Origin: Planctomycetota bacterium
Lineage (GTDB): Bacteria > Planctomycetota > B15-G4
Direction: 5' to 3'
Length of the DNA stretch: 64,000 nt
NCBI GenBank assembly: GCA_020638905.1
Contig: JACKHP010000013.1
Location: 36,837 to 100,836 of the forward strand
Part shown: piece after piece, positions 1 to 10,181 of the stretch
Layout of the letters: each line of letters opens with the position of its first letter
How positions within the stretch are numbered: position 1 is the first letter of the stretch
Made by a program: the position numbers and the translations under genes
Notes under the pieces: model-generated
Told to the model about the DNA's origin: nothing
Seen by the model: the letters and a program-made list of their open reading frames with translations, nothing else
Database searches by the model: none

Positions 1-1007
1 CCGGCCCAGGGCTCGAGGTCGAGCACGTCCAGCTTCCAGCCGCGGAAGCGACGCTGGCGGTAGGCGTCGAGCCGATCCCGCCAGACGCGTTCGCCGTCGA
101 TGTCCACGGCGAAGACCATGCCGTCCCCCGGGAGCATCCAGCCGGCTCGCGTGTCGACGCCGTACTCGAGCTCGAGACGCGCGCGCGGCGGGACCGCGAC
201 CTGGTATCGGACCCGCGCCGTCGCCGCCATGCGCAGCGACAGCTTCTCGCCGCCGGCCTCGTTGCCGTCCTCGGCTGCATCGAGGATCGCGAGCGTCACC
301 GGGTCGTCGTCGCGCTGCCTGAGCACGTGGGTCGCGTCGAACTCGTCGACCAACGCGCGCACCCGCTCGCGAACCCGGACGGGATGCTCGGCACGCTCGA
401 CGCGCCGACCGTCGGAGACGAGTTGCGGCGACAGCCACCCGGGCCAGGACAGCGGGGGATCGTCGCCGCCCGCGCGCTCGGTCGAGAGGCGCAACGACCA
501 GCGGGCCTGCGAACGCTCGGGGAGCCGCACCTCGTACGGGATCGCGAGGCTCTGCCGCGGGAGCCCGGCGGGGTCGATGCGCTCGTCGAACAGCTTCGTC
601 CAGCGGGGATGCTCGCGACTCTCGTCGCGCGCCTCGATGCGGAAGTCCACGGGTTCGGGGCCGATCGCGTCACCGCGGTACCCCACGCCGCAGGCGAAGC
701 GCAGGATCGCCGGACCACGGGTCTCGAGCCCGGAGAAGGTGATCGACTCGCCGGTGGGGTTGCGGATGTAGGCCAGGTCCGCGCGGCCGTCGGTGGCCTC
801 GATCGCGGCTCCCATGAGCGCCACGCTCGAGTTCTCGCGTGACCGCTCGGCCCCGCTCAGCAGGGACACGAGGTCGTGCACGCGATCGATCACCAGACTG
901 GCCGACGCCTCGCTCCCGGCGGGCGGGTCCGCGCGCGAACACCCCGTCAGCGCCGCGAGCAACGCGCACGACACGAACGCCGACGAGGCGGGACGACGGC
1001 GCATCAT
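1..1007 (-). CDS. Lipoprotein, 3' end beyond the window
   Basis: The reading frame runs from a tandem ATG pair (1007 or 1004) to the window edge without a stop, so about 335 codons of the N-terminal part are visible. A signal peptide with a lipobox (LTGC, Cys23) predicts an outer-surface lipoprotein. The rest is a beta-rich region ending in a stretch like the jelly-roll segment (ending LDLEPWA) that in some planctomycete secreted sulfatases precedes the catalytic domain. That identity is an inference, because the diagnostic part lies outside the window. A TATGAT hexamer at 1057-1062 (minus) is a plausible -10 element about 50 nt upstream. It lies downstream of, and in the same direction as, the thioredoxin-fold gene. 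Confidence 0.75.
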   Translation of the reverse strand, partial: MMRRRPASSAFVSCALLAALTGCSRADPPAGSEASASLVIDRVHDLVSLLSGAERSRENSSVALMGAAIEATDGRADLAYIRNPTGESITFSGLETRGPAILRFACGVGYRGDAIGPEPVDFRIEARDESREHPRWTKLFDERIDPAGLPRQSLAIPYEVRLPERSQARWSLRLSTERAGGDDPPLSWPGWLSPQLVSDGRRVERAEHPVRVRERVRALVDEFDATHVLRQRDDDPVTLAILDAAEDGNEAGGEKLSLRMAATARVRYQVAVPPRARLELEYGVDTRAGWMLPGDGMVFAVDIDGERVWRDRLDAYRQRRFRGWKLDVLDLEPWA

Positions 1008-1076
1008 GGGCACGAGGCTCCGTTCGGACGGCACACCGCGAGCCGCCCGTCCCCCGATCATACTGCGTGGGATCGT

Positions 1077-3572
1077 CTACCGGCCTTCGTCCGACTCGAC
1101 GCGCTCGTAGGCCGGCAGCTCGAGCAGGCTCGGGTCGAGGTCGTCCATCGCCCGCTCGAGGCGCGCGAGACGCGGCGCGACCTCCTCGCTGCCCGACGTG
1201 TCGGCCCGCAGGCGCGCGAGCAGCATCTTGGCCGTGTCGACGGCGGTGATGTTCAGGCCGTCCTGGGTGGCGGCGCTCCACGGATCCGCGCCGAACGACG
1301 CGACCAGCTCGTCGAGGGCCGTGGCGTCGTCGCCCTGCTCGAGCGCGATGCGCGCCCGTCCGGCGTGGTCGAGCGCGGCTTCGCGCGCGGCCGCATCGTG
1401 CACGTCGGCGTCGGACAGCGCGCGTTCGGCGTGCGCCAGCGCACGTGCGTACGCCGCGAGCGCCTCGTCGGGCTCGCCGCGCCTGCGACCGAACTCGGCG
1501 CGCACGCGCGAGGCCTCGGCGGCGAAGCGCTGCAGGACCGGCGAGTCGCCGAGGCGTCCCACGAGCGCGTCGTAGGCCGGCTCGAGCCCGCGCGCACCGT
1601 GCTCGCGCAGGACGCGCGCGCGCAGCCGGTCGTGCAGCCCGGTCGCGCCGGTCCAGCGCGCGAGGGCTTCGTCGAGCACCGAGTCGGCCTGTCCCGTCGC
1701 GCCCAGCCAGGCCAGGAAGTCGTGGTACGCGAGCGCCTGGTCGAGCGTCCCGTACGGATGGCGCAGCAGCACCGAGCACGCGGCGTTCACGTCGGCCAGC
1801 CACTGCGGCGGCCACGGACGCTTCTCGCGCATGGCGGACTCGATCGCCGTCTGGCGCTGCTGCGCGAAGATCGCCAGCACGGCCATCGCGTTCCAGCCCT
1901 GCTGCTCCTGCGGCTGGCCGCTCATCACGGCCGCGTCGGCGTGGTCCTTGGCCCGGCCGTGGTCGCCGAGGTACCAGTCGGCGATGGCCAGCGCAGCGTC
2001 GACGCGCCAGCCGTCCGCGCCGAGTTCTTCCGCGCGCTGCGCCGTGTTGCGCGCGTCCATGAAGAGGTAGCGGGCGTACTTGGGATCGGACGTCCAGCTC
2101 GCGTACGCGCTCTGCAGGAAGGCCTCGGACAGGTCGAGGTGCGCGTCGACGTCGGTGCCGTCCAGGATCTCGTCCTGGCGTTCGAGCACCGCGACGACCT
2201 CGGGCCGCAGTCCGCTCGCGTCGGCGGTGGACGTCGATGCGCCGCGGGATGCCGTCGCGTCGGTCGCGGCGCGCGATGCGTCCCCGACACCCTGCGCGGC
2301 GTACCCGCTGCCGCCCAGGCCGGATGCCTCGCCCGCCACGGGCTCCGACTTCCCGCCGCCGCCCAAGCCGGACGCCTCGCCCGCCACGGGCTCCGCCTTC
2401 CCGCCGCCGCCCAGGCCGGACGCATCGCCCGCCACGGGGACCGCCTTCCCGCTGCCGCCCAGGCCGGACGCCTCGCCCGCCACGGGCTCCGCCTTCCCGC
2501 TGCCGCCCAGGCCGGATGCCTCGCCCGCCGCGTGGTACGTCGCGCCGGCGGTGATCGCGGACGTCCAGGCGGCCACGTCGACGGCGGCCGAGCGCGCGGA
2601 CAGGCCCTGGTGCACCACGGCCAGCGTGCGCGCCTTCGGCGACTGCGCGCCGAGCCGGTCGAGCGCGGACACCAGCTTCTCGCGCTCGTCCGCGGGGAGC
2701 GGCGCGCGCAACGCCTCGTCGATCACGTCGACCGCTTCGGGGGACGTCGACTGCGCCAGTCCCGCCCGCGCCTTCTTCGCCAGGTCGTCGTCGAGGCCGA
2801 AGACCGCCAGCCGCAGCAGCTCGACCGGCGCCTTCTCGCCCTGGGACAGGGCCGCGTCGACGAGCGCTCGGCGCTGGGCCGCGTCACCCTCGACGTAGGC
2901 CTGCTCGACGGCCTCGCGGTCGGCCGAGTCGACGCTCGCGACCTTCTCGACGAGCGAGCGGTCGCCCTTGACCACCGGCGGCGGCGCGGGACGGTCTTCC
3001 CAGCCGCTCTTGACCGCGTCGAACACGCTCTGCGTGTCCCACACGAGCATCACGTCGTACATCTCCTTCAGGCTGCCGTCGGGCTGCAGCTCGACGCCGA
3101 TGTGCCGCGGCGCGATGCGCTTGCCGTCCATGAACTTCTCGAACAGGATCGGCTCGATCGCGATGTGCTCGCCGCACGTCACGCTGCCGAAGCGCGGGCA
3201 CTCGATGCGCCGTCCCTGCTCGTCGTAGTCGCGGGGATTGTGCCGGTAGACCGACGCGATGACGCACACGTACGGCTCGTAGAGCGCGGCGATCTCGGGG
3301 TCGCGGTAGCGCACGCCGGCGTAGTGCTCGCTGGCGATCTCGCCGTCCATGTTGATCGCGACGAGGATCGGCTTGCCGGTCTGCTTCGCGAGCGCGACCG
3401 CGTCGTCCCAGGTGCGTTGCCAGCGGATCAGGCAGGGCTTCTTCCAGTCGGCCGCGGTCGGCGCCCACCAGGTGCGCTCGCGGTAGTCGGGGGCGCTGTG
3501 GTCGATCTCCTGGGCGCGCAGCGCGGGTGACGCGAGGAAGAGGGTCACGAGCAGGGTCGCGAGGAGGCGCAT
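1077..3572 (-). CDS. Secreted thioredoxin-fold protein with tandem Gly-rich repeat and TPR-like C-terminus
   Basis: 831 residues. A signal peptide (residues 1-20, ending LRAQ) is followed by a thioredoxin-like domain (about 35-190) with the motif TGKPILVAINMDGE. The position where redox family members carry CxxC has no cysteine pair, so disulfide exchange is unlikely. Residues about 350-423 are nearly five copies of a 16-residue unit, GEASGLGGSGKAEPVA. The C-terminal 350 residues are alpha-helical and alanine-rich, resembling TPR-type repeats. Planctomycetes encode many thioredoxin-domain proteins of unknown function, and no specific role can be assigned. The ATG start is supported by the signal peptide, and the gene ends in TAG. 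Confidence 0.88.
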   Translation of the reverse strand: MRLLATLLVTLFLASPALRAQEIDHSAPDYRERTWWAPTAADWKKPCLIRWQRTWDDAVALAKQTGKPILVAINMDGEIASEHYAGVRYRDPEIAALYEPYVCVIASVYRHNPRDYDEQGRRIECPRFGSVTCGEHIAIEPILFEKFMDGKRIAPRHIGVELQPDGSLKEMYDVMLVWDTQSVFDAVKSGWEDRPAPPPVVKGDRSLVEKVASVDSADREAVEQAYVEGDAAQRRALVDAALSQGEKAPVELLRLAVFGLDDDLAKKARAGLAQSTSPEAVDVIDEALRAPLPADEREKLVSALDRLGAQSPKARTLAVVHQGLSARSAAVDVAAWTSAITAGATYHAAGEASGLGGSGKAEPVAGEASGLGGSGKAVPVAGDASGLGGGGKAEPVAGEASGLGGGGKSEPVAGEASGLGGSGYAAQGVGDASRAATDATASRGASTSTADASGLRPEVVAVLERQDEILDGTDVDAHLDLSEAFLQSAYASWTSDPKYARYLFMDARNTAQRAEELGADGWRVDAALAIADWYLGDHGRAKDHADAAVMSGQPQEQQGWNAMAVLAIFAQQRQTAIESAMREKRPWPPQWLADVNAACSVLLRHPYGTLDQALAYHDFLAWLGATGQADSVLDEALARWTGATGLHDRLRARVLREHGARGLEPAYDALVGRLGDSPVLQRFAAEASRVRAEFGRRRGEPDEALAAYARALAHAERALSDADVHDAAAREAALDHAGRARIALEQGDDATALDELVASFGADPWSAATQDGLNITAVDTAKMLLARLRADTSGSEEVAPRLARLERAMDDLDPSLLELPAYERVESDEGR
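2304..2530 (-). repeat. 48-bp in-frame tandem repeat inside the thioredoxin-fold gene
   Basis: About 4.7 copies of a 48-bp unit encode G(E/D)ASGLGG(S/G)GK(A/S)(E/V)PVA. Copies differ by a few substitutions but keep the reading frame, so the array encodes a flexible Gly/Ser/Ala linker between the thioredoxin-like domain and the helical C-terminus. Copy number is likely to vary between strains. Confidence 0.92.
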
Positions 3573-3754
3573 GGTGAGGACTCCGGCCCGAGGGCGGCGT
3601 GCGAGGGATGCCTGCGACGCGCGAACGAACGCGCAGAGTACGCGGCGTGCGGCGAGGCGGTCAACGCGAGGCGGCTGCGTCCGAACGCGCTTGGCAGGCG
3701 CCGGCGGCCGACGCGCTCGAAGTCGTCCGGATCCGGGCTCGCGCGACGGGCGCG

Positions 3755-4276
3755 CTACGTGTGCCAGGGACGCGGGTCGCTCGCCAGCAGCCCGTAGATC
3801 AGGCTGTCCCGGACGCCGATGTGCGTCTTCCAGGACGCTCGCAACCGACCTTCGAGGCGGAAGCCGAGCACCTCGAACGTGCGCACCGACGCGACGTTGT
3901 CCGGATCGATGTCGGCGAAGACGCGCCTCGCCCCGCGCGCGTCGAAGGCCTGGTTCAGCACGAGTGCCAGTGACCGCGCCGCGAGCCGACGACCGCGCGC
4001 GGCCGGGCAGATCATGCAGGCCGCCTCCCAGATCTCCGGCCCGCGCGGGACGAGCGCGACGCGGCCGAGCGCGCGCCCGTCGGGCTCTTCGCAGACCGCC
4101 CACGAGCTGTCCTCGTGTCCGGTCGTCCAGCGCTCGAGCAGAGCCTGCGTCTGCGCGACGGTGGCGAGCGCGGGCTCCGGCATGTAGCGGCAGCTCTCGT
4201 CGTCGCCGAAGATCGCGTGCAGCGCCGGCGCGTCGCGGACGGGGTCGATCGGACGGAGGGCGGGCGCGGAATCCAT
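3755..4276 (-). CDS. GNAT-family N-acetyltransferase (RimJ/RimL-like)
   Basis: 173 residues, the usual length for this family. The N-terminus has the LRPIDPVRDAPALHAIF pattern, followed by a central beta strand with GRVALVPRG. The acetyl-CoA pyrophosphate loop region is PAARGRRLAARSLALVL, and the C-terminal signature is NVASVRTFEVLGFRLEGRLR, typical of RimJ/RimL-type enzymes that acetylate ribosomal protein N-termini, amino acids or other small amines. The substrate cannot be told. A TACACT hexamer (4286-4291, minus) ends 9 nt before the ATG, so the transcript may have almost no leader. The gene is divergent from the MoxR operon. Confidence 0.9.
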   Translation of the reverse strand: MDSAPALRPIDPVRDAPALHAIFGDDESCRYMPEPALATVAQTQALLERWTTGHEDSSWAVCEEPDGRALGRVALVPRGPEIWEAACMICPAARGRRLAARSLALVLNQAFDARGARRVFADIDPDNVASVRTFEVLGFRLEGRLRASWKTHIGVRDSLIYGLLASDPRPWHT

Positions 4277-4346
4277 GACGCACGGAGTGTAGGCGATCGC
4301 GCCGTCCGGACCAGCCGTCCGCGCGCGTTGGCCGGCGCCCCCCTGG

Positions 4347-4352
4347 TATCCT
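4347..4352 (+). promoter_or_regulatory. Putative -10 element of the MoxR operon
   Basis: TATCCT lies 31 nt before the GTG of the MoxR gene, in the only spacer between the divergent GNAT gene and the seven-gene operon. The same hexamer recurs before other starts in the window. No convincing -35 box is visible. A GAGGAG ribosome-binding site follows at 4367-4372. Confidence 0.45.
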
Positions 4353-4383
4353 CCGCCCGATCCCCCGAGGAGCGCCGCGCGCC

Positions 4384-5370
<987 letters not shown>

Positions 5371-5378
5371 GCCGGGCG

Positions 5379-6335
5379 ATGCGAGACCCCGAGCGGCAGC
5401 GCAAGCGCGACGACGACGCGGCGACACGCGACGACGAGCTCGCCGAGCTGCTGGCCGAGGTACGCCGCATCGCGGTCTGGAGCCGGCGCCTCGTGGGCGG
5501 CGTGATGGCCGGCGGCTACACGTCGGTCTTCCGCGGTGCGGGACTCGAGTTCGACACGGTGCGCGAGTACCAGGAAGGCGACGACCCGCGCTCGGTCGAC
5601 CAGAACGTGAGCGCGCGCATGGGACGTCCGTTCGTGAAGACATACGTCGACGAACGCGAGCTGTCGCTGCTGTTCCTGCTCGACCTCTCGGCCTCGATGG
5701 ACGGCGGCTTCGCCGCGTGGTCGTCGCGCGGCGCCGCGGCGCGCGTGTGCGCCTGCCTCGCCCTGGCCGCCGTGGGCCACGACGACAAGGTCGGCCTCGT
5801 GGCGTTCGACGACGACGTGCTGCAGTTCGTCCCCACGGGCAAGGGCCAGGGACACGCGCTGCGGCTCGTGCGCGACGTGCTGGCGCTGCGCGCGCGCGGC
5901 CGCGGCACGCGCATGGCGAGCGCGCTCGAGCTCGTCTCGCGCGTGGTGCGCAAGCGCTCGGTGGTCTTCGTACTCTCCGACTTCCTCGAGCCGCCCGCGC
6001 GCTGGACGTCGGCGCTCTCACTCTGCGCGCGTCGGCACGACGTGATCGCCGTGCGGATCCTGCCGCCCGAGGACGCCGCGCTGCCCGCGGCGCTGCTGCG
6101 CCTGCGCGATCCCGAGGGCGGCGGAGCGCGCCTCGTCGACGGACGGGCCGAGCGCGTGCGCGCCGCCTACGCCGAGTGCGCCGCGTCCGCGCGGCGCGAG
6201 GTCGACGATGCGCTGCGCCGCGCGGGCGTCGACCGCATGGACGTGCCCGTCCCGCGCACGCCAGGCAAGGACGCGGTGGCGCGTCCGATCCTCGGGTTCT
6301 TCCGCATGCGCGAGCTGCGCGGGACGAAGCGGTGA
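5379..6335 (+). CDS. DUF58 / VWA-like protein of the MoxR operon
   Basis: 318 residues, cytoplasmic. It carries the DUF58 signature FRGAGLEFDTVREYQEGDDP and RSVDQNVSARMGRPFVK, followed by a von Willebrand A-like fold with the metal-site motif DLSASM. It starts with ATG 8 bp after the MoxR stop, and its stop overlaps the next start by 4 bp. DUF58 proteins accompany MoxR ATPases in nearly all bacterial MoxR operons and probably serve as their substrate adaptor. The exact function is unknown. Confidence 0.93.
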   Translation: MRDPERQRKRDDDAATRDDELAELLAEVRRIAVWSRRLVGGVMAGGYTSVFRGAGLEFDTVREYQEGDDPRSVDQNVSARMGRPFVKTYVDERELSLLFLLDLSASMDGGFAAWSSRGAAARVCACLALAAVGHDDKVGLVAFDDDVLQFVPTGKGQGHALRLVRDVLALRARGRGTRMASALELVSRVVRKRSVVFVLSDFLEPPARWTSALSLCARRHDVIAVRILPPEDAALPAALLRLRDPEGGGARLVDGRAERVRAAYAECAASARREVDDALRRAGVDRMDVPVPRTPGKDAVARPILGFFRMRELRGTKR

Positions 6336-7369
6336 ACGCCCGCGCTCGGACCCCGCGTCCTCCGCCGCGCACGTCCGCGCGCCCGCGGGTCGCCGTCGTC
6401 GCCCTCGCCTGCGCGCTCGCGGCGCCCGCGTACGCCGAACTCGAGCAGAGCGTGTCCATCGCCGCCGACGACGCGACCGTCGCCTCCGGGCGGGCCTTCG
6501 AGCTCACCGTGGTGCGCCGCTGGAGCGACGACCTGCTGCCGCGCGACGTCGACGACGACGCGTGGCGTCCGCTCTTCGTGCGCCTCGTCGGGAGCGCACG
6601 CGAGACGTCCGGCGGCGTGACCGAGGAGACGCTGCGCTACCGCGCGTGGGTCTTCGGCGAGGGACCGCTCGAGTTCGCCCCGCCGGCGTTCGAGGCCGTC
6701 CCGCGCGCGGGCGGTGCGCGCCAGGTCGCGTCGGCCGAGTCCGTTGCGCTGAACGTCACGTCGGCGCTCGCCGAAGAGGACGCCCCCGAGCCCGAGCTTC
6801 CGGGCCCGCCCCTCGACGGACCGCTCACGCCGACGGCGTTCGCCGCGCGCGTGCTCGGCGCGTTGCTGCTCGCGACGCTGGGCCTGCTCGCCGCGCGTTC
6901 CCGGCGACGTCCCGCACACGGACGCGAGGCGGAGGCGGACGACCGCGCGCCGCGCACGCCCGACGCCGGAGCGTCGTCGGCGCGCGATGCGGTCGGTGTC
7001 GCGCTGCGCGCGCTCGACACGCTGCGGGCGGGCGCCGACGACGACGCTCCGGCGGCGGTGGAGGCACTCGCGCTCGGACTGAGCGGGATGCTGCGCGTCT
7101 TCGTCGCGGCGCGCTTCGGCGTCCCCACGGCCGAGCGCACGAGTCCCGAGATCGTGGACGCGCTGCGCGCCGTGCTCGCTCCGGCGCGCGATGCGTCCGC
7201 CGCGGCGCCCACGGCACGCGACGCGCCCGCGCTCCTCGCCTCGCTCCTGCACCGCTGCGACGCGGTCAAGTTCGGACGCGCCCTGCCCGACGCCGCCGCC
7301 CGCGCGCGCCTGCTCGACGACGCGTCCGGCTTCGTGCACGCCTGCGCTCCGCGCGAGGATGCGCCGTGA
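6332..7369 (+). CDS. Membrane-anchored protein of the MoxR operon (DUF4381-like position)
   Basis: 345 residues. A signal peptide ending in PAYA is followed by a beta-rich extracytoplasmic domain of about 150 residues, one transmembrane helix (about 172-188, rich in Leu/Ala) and an alanine-rich cytoplasmic helical tail. In MoxR/VWA operons a gene at this place usually encodes a DUF4381 or partial BatD-like protein. The assignment here rests on position and topology because the sequence is divergent. The GTG start overlaps the DUF58 stop (GTGA). Confidence 0.85.
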   Translation: MNARARTPRPPPRTSARPRVAVVALACALAAPAYAELEQSVSIAADDATVASGRAFELTVVRRWSDDLLPRDVDDDAWRPLFVRLVGSARETSGGVTEETLRYRAWVFGEGPLEFAPPAFEAVPRAGGARQVASAESVALNVTSALAEEDAPEPELPGPPLDGPLTPTAFAARVLGALLLATLGLLAARSRRRPAHGREAEADDRAPRTPDAGASSARDAVGVALRALDTLRAGADDDAPAAVEALALGLSGMLRVFVAARFGVPTAERTSPEIVDALRAVLAPARDASAAAPTARDAPALLASLLHRCDAVKFGRALPDAAARARLLDDASGFVHACAPREDAP

Positions 7370-8346
7370 TCCCGCCGCTCTCGCAGCTCGGCCTGCGCGA
7401 CCCGGACATGCTCTGGCTCGCGCTGCTCGTGCCAGCCGCGTGGCTGCTGCGCCGGTGGCTCGGCGCGCCGGCGATCGACTTCGCACCCTTCGCGCGGCTC
7501 GACGGGCTGCCGTCCACGCTGCGCGAGCGCCTGGTTGCGCTGCCCGACGCGCTCACGGCGCTCGGACTGCTGCTCGTCGTGGCGGCGCTCGCGCGCCCGG
7601 TCGAGCGCGTGCCGCTGCCGCTCGAGATCGAGGGACTCGACGTGCTGCTCGTGCTCGACGTCTCGTCGTCGATGGCCGCCACCGACCTCGACCCGCTGCA
7701 CACGCGACTGGCCCTGGCGCAGGACGCCGCCGAGCGCTTCGTCGAGGGACGTCCCCACGACCGCATCGGGCTGCTCACGTTCGCGCGCTTCCCCGACCTG
7801 CGCTGCCCGCCGACGCTCGACCACCGCGCGCTCGGCGAGCTGCTGCGCCGCACCACGCCCGTCGCGAGCGACGGCCCGGAGGACGCCACGGGCATCGGCA
7901 CCGCGCTCGCGCGCGCGTCCTCGGTGCTGTCCGACTCGGACGCGCCCTCGAAGGTCGTCGTGCTGCTCACCGACGGCGAGGAGAACGTCGCCACCGCGCT
8001 CACGCCGGACGAGATCGCGCCGCTGCACGCCGCGCAGCTCGCCGCCTCGCTCGGCGTGCGCGTGCACGTCGTGAGCGTGGGACCGCACGCCGCGCGCGAC
8101 GCGACGTCCTCCGACACGGGCCAGCTCGAGCGCGTCGCCGCGCTCACCGGCGGCCGGCTGTTCGAGGCCGCCGACGCCCGTGCGCTGTCCGCCGTGTGGG
8201 CGTCCATCGACGCGCTCGAGACGGCGCCGCGCCACGCGCCGCGCTTCCGCGACGCCGACCGCTTCGAGGTCTGCGCGGTGGCCGCGCTGCTGCTGCTGCT
8301 CGCCGCGCGCGCGTTGCGGCACGGTCCGCTCGAGGTGCTGCCGTGA
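7366..8346 (+). CDS. VWA-domain membrane protein, BatA-like
   Basis: 326 residues. Two N-terminal transmembrane segments (about 16-30 and 60-77) precede a von Willebrand A domain whose MIDAS begins LDVSSSM (97-103). Later come the DGPEDATGIGTAL and LLTDGEEN motifs, and a final transmembrane helix lies near residue 305. This topology and the MIDAS residues match BatA of the Bacteroides aerotolerance family. The GTG start overlaps the previous stop by 4 bp. Confidence 0.93.
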   Translation: MIPPLSQLGLRDPDMLWLALLVPAAWLLRRWLGAPAIDFAPFARLDGLPSTLRERLVALPDALTALGLLLVVAALARPVERVPLPLEIEGLDVLLVLDVSSSMAATDLDPLHTRLALAQDAAERFVEGRPHDRIGLLTFARFPDLRCPPTLDHRALGELLRRTTPVASDGPEDATGIGTALARASSVLSDSDAPSKVVVLLTDGEENVATALTPDEIAPLHAAQLAASLGVRVHVVSVGPHAARDATSSDTGQLERVAALTGGRLFEAADARALSAVWASIDALETAPRHAPRFRDADRFEVCAVAALLLLLAARALRHGPLEVLP

Positions 8347-10181
8347 ACCTCGGCGAGCTCTTCGACCGCCCCGGGCTGGCGGCGCTGCTGCTGCTCGCGC
8401 CCTTGCTGCTGCTCGCCGAGTCGCGTCTGCTCGCGCGCCGCGCGCGGCGGCTCCTCGACCGGCTCGGGCCGCGCAAATCGTCCCTCGCGCGCGACCTGCT
8501 GCCGTCGCGCGGACGCACGCGCGCGGTCCTCTTCGCGGGCGGCCTCCTGCTGGCCTGCGCGGCGCTCATGCGTCCGGTGTGGGGCGAGGAGGGAGGCGAG
8601 GTGCTGCGCCGCGGCGTCGACGTCGTCCTGTGCCTCGACGTGTCGCGCTCGATGCTCGCGCAGGACAGCGTCCCCAGCCGGCTCGAACGTGCCAAGGCCG
8701 AGCTGGCCGGGCTCGCGCGGCACGTCGACGGCGACCGGCTGGCGCTCGTCGCCTTCGCCGGGGACGCGCGCCTGCTCGTCCCGCTCACCGAGGACGGCGC
8801 GTCGTTCGCCGCGCTGCTCGACGAGGCCGACCCGCTGGCCGTGGGACGCGGCGGCACCGACCTCGGCGCGGCGCTCGAGACGGCACTCGACGCGCTGCAG
8901 TCCGCGACGGGTGACGCGCGCGCGATCGTGCTGCTGACCGACGGCGAGGACCTCGCCGGCCACGGACGCGAGGTGGCCGCCGCCTGCCGCGCGCACGGCG
9001 TGACGGTGCACTGCGTCGGCTTCGGCAGCGAGCGCGGCAGCAAGATCGCGCTCGACGACGCCGGCCCGGGCGACGCGTTCCTGCGCGACCGCGCGGGACG
9101 CGACGTGGTCTCGTCCCGCGACGCGTCGGGCCTGCGCGCGCTGGCGTCGGCGGGCGGCGGCGAGTTCGTCGACGGCGACACGGTCTCCGCGCCGCTCGTG
9201 CAGCTCTTCGAGGCGCGCGTCCTGCCGCGGGCCGAACAGGCGCTCGTGAGCGAGGGACGCAAGCAGCGCGCGCAGCGCTTCCAGTGGCCGCTGCTCGGGG
9301 CGCTGCTGCTGTGGCTGGCCGAGCTCGCGCTGCCCGAGCGGCACCGCGTCGTCGGCGCGCGCGCGGCGACGTCCGCACGCGCGCGGGATGCGCACGCCGT
9401 CGGCGCGGGATCCGGCGACCGCAGGGGCACGTCGACGGCCGCGCTCGTCGCGTTGCTGTGCGCGCTCGCGACGACGTCCTGCGGCCGCGTGACCGACGAC
9501 GGACGCGCGGCGTTCGACGACGGACGCTTCGAGGACGCGCGCGACGCCTTCGTCGCGGCGGCGCAGGGCGACGGCGCCGACGCTCCGGCCGTCCTGCACT
9601 ACGACGCCGCGCTCGCGGCGCTGCGCGCGGGCGATCCGCGCTCCGCCGGCGAGGCGCTCGAGCGGGCGTCCGCCGCGTCCGACGCGGGCGCGCTCTTCGC
9701 GTCGCTCGAGTTCCTGCGCGGCAACGTGGCCATGGCGCGCGCCGAGCAGGCGGCGGCCCAGGCGTCCGGGCCCGAGGCCGAGCCCTTCGCCTGGGACGTG
9801 GCCGTGCGGCGCGCCGAGGCCGCGCGCGACGCGTGGATGTCGGCCGCGGTCACGCGCGACGACTGGCCCGAGGCGCGTCGCAACGTCGAGCGCGCCGCGC
9901 GACGCCTGCTCGAGTTCCGGCGAGCGCGCGAGCAGGCCGCGGGCAACCGCACCCTCGACGAGACGAAGCAGACGCGCATCCTCGCCGTCCCGCCCGAGGC
10001 CCGGCCGACGGCGACCGAGACGCGCGAGGAGGAGGGCGACGTGCAGGCCCAGACCGACGAGCTCTCGGCGCAGGACGTGGCCGGCCTGATGCAGACGCTC
10101 GCGGAGAAGGAGCGCCAGAAGCGCGCGCTGCGCAGCGAGAGGCGCGAGGCGCTCTCGTCCGGCGTGGAGCGCGACTGGTGA
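8343..10181 (+). CDS. VWA-TPR fusion membrane protein (BatB and BatC-like in one chain)
   Basis: 612 residues. Residues 1-330 are BatB-like: two N-terminal membrane helices, a VWA domain with DVSRSM (99-104) and LLTDGEDL, and a closing membrane helix near 312-326. After a linker there is another hydrophobic segment ending LATTSC (about 362-380), then a tetratricopeptide-like region (DGRAAFDDGRFEDARDAF) and a charged C-terminal tail. In most Bat operons BatB and BatC are separate genes; here one frame joins them with no evident internal start. The orientation of the TPR part relative to the membrane is uncertain. Confidence 0.9.
   Translation: MNLGELFDRPGLAALLLLAPLLLLAESRLLARRARRLLDRLGPRKSSLARDLLPSRGRTRAVLFAGGLLLACAALMRPVWGEEGGEVLRRGVDVVLCLDVSRSMLAQDSVPSRLERAKAELAGLARHVDGDRLALVAFAGDARLLVPLTEDGASFAALLDEADPLAVGRGGTDLGAALETALDALQSATGDARAIVLLTDGEDLAGHGREVAAACRAHGVTVHCVGFGSERGSKIALDDAGPGDAFLRDRAGRDVVSSRDASGLRALASAGGGEFVDGDTVSAPLVQLFEARVLPRAEQALVSEGRKQRAQRFQWPLLGALLLWLAELALPERHRVVGARAATSARARDAHAVGAGSGDRRGTSTAALVALLCALATTSCGRVTDDGRAAFDDGRFEDARDAFVAAAQGDGADAPAVLHYDAALAALRAGDPRSAGEALERASAASDAGALFASLEFLRGNVAMARAEQAAAQASGPEAEPFAWDVAVRRAEAARDAWMSAAVTRDDWPEARRNVERAARRLLEFRRAREQAAGNRTLDETKQTRILAVPPEARPTATETREEEGDVQAQTDELSAQDVAGLMQTLAEKERQKRALRSERREALSSGVERDW

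Noticed and set aside
2304..2530. Tandem repeat as a CRISPR array
   Set aside because: Units are directly adjacent without spacers and encode an in-frame peptide repeat.
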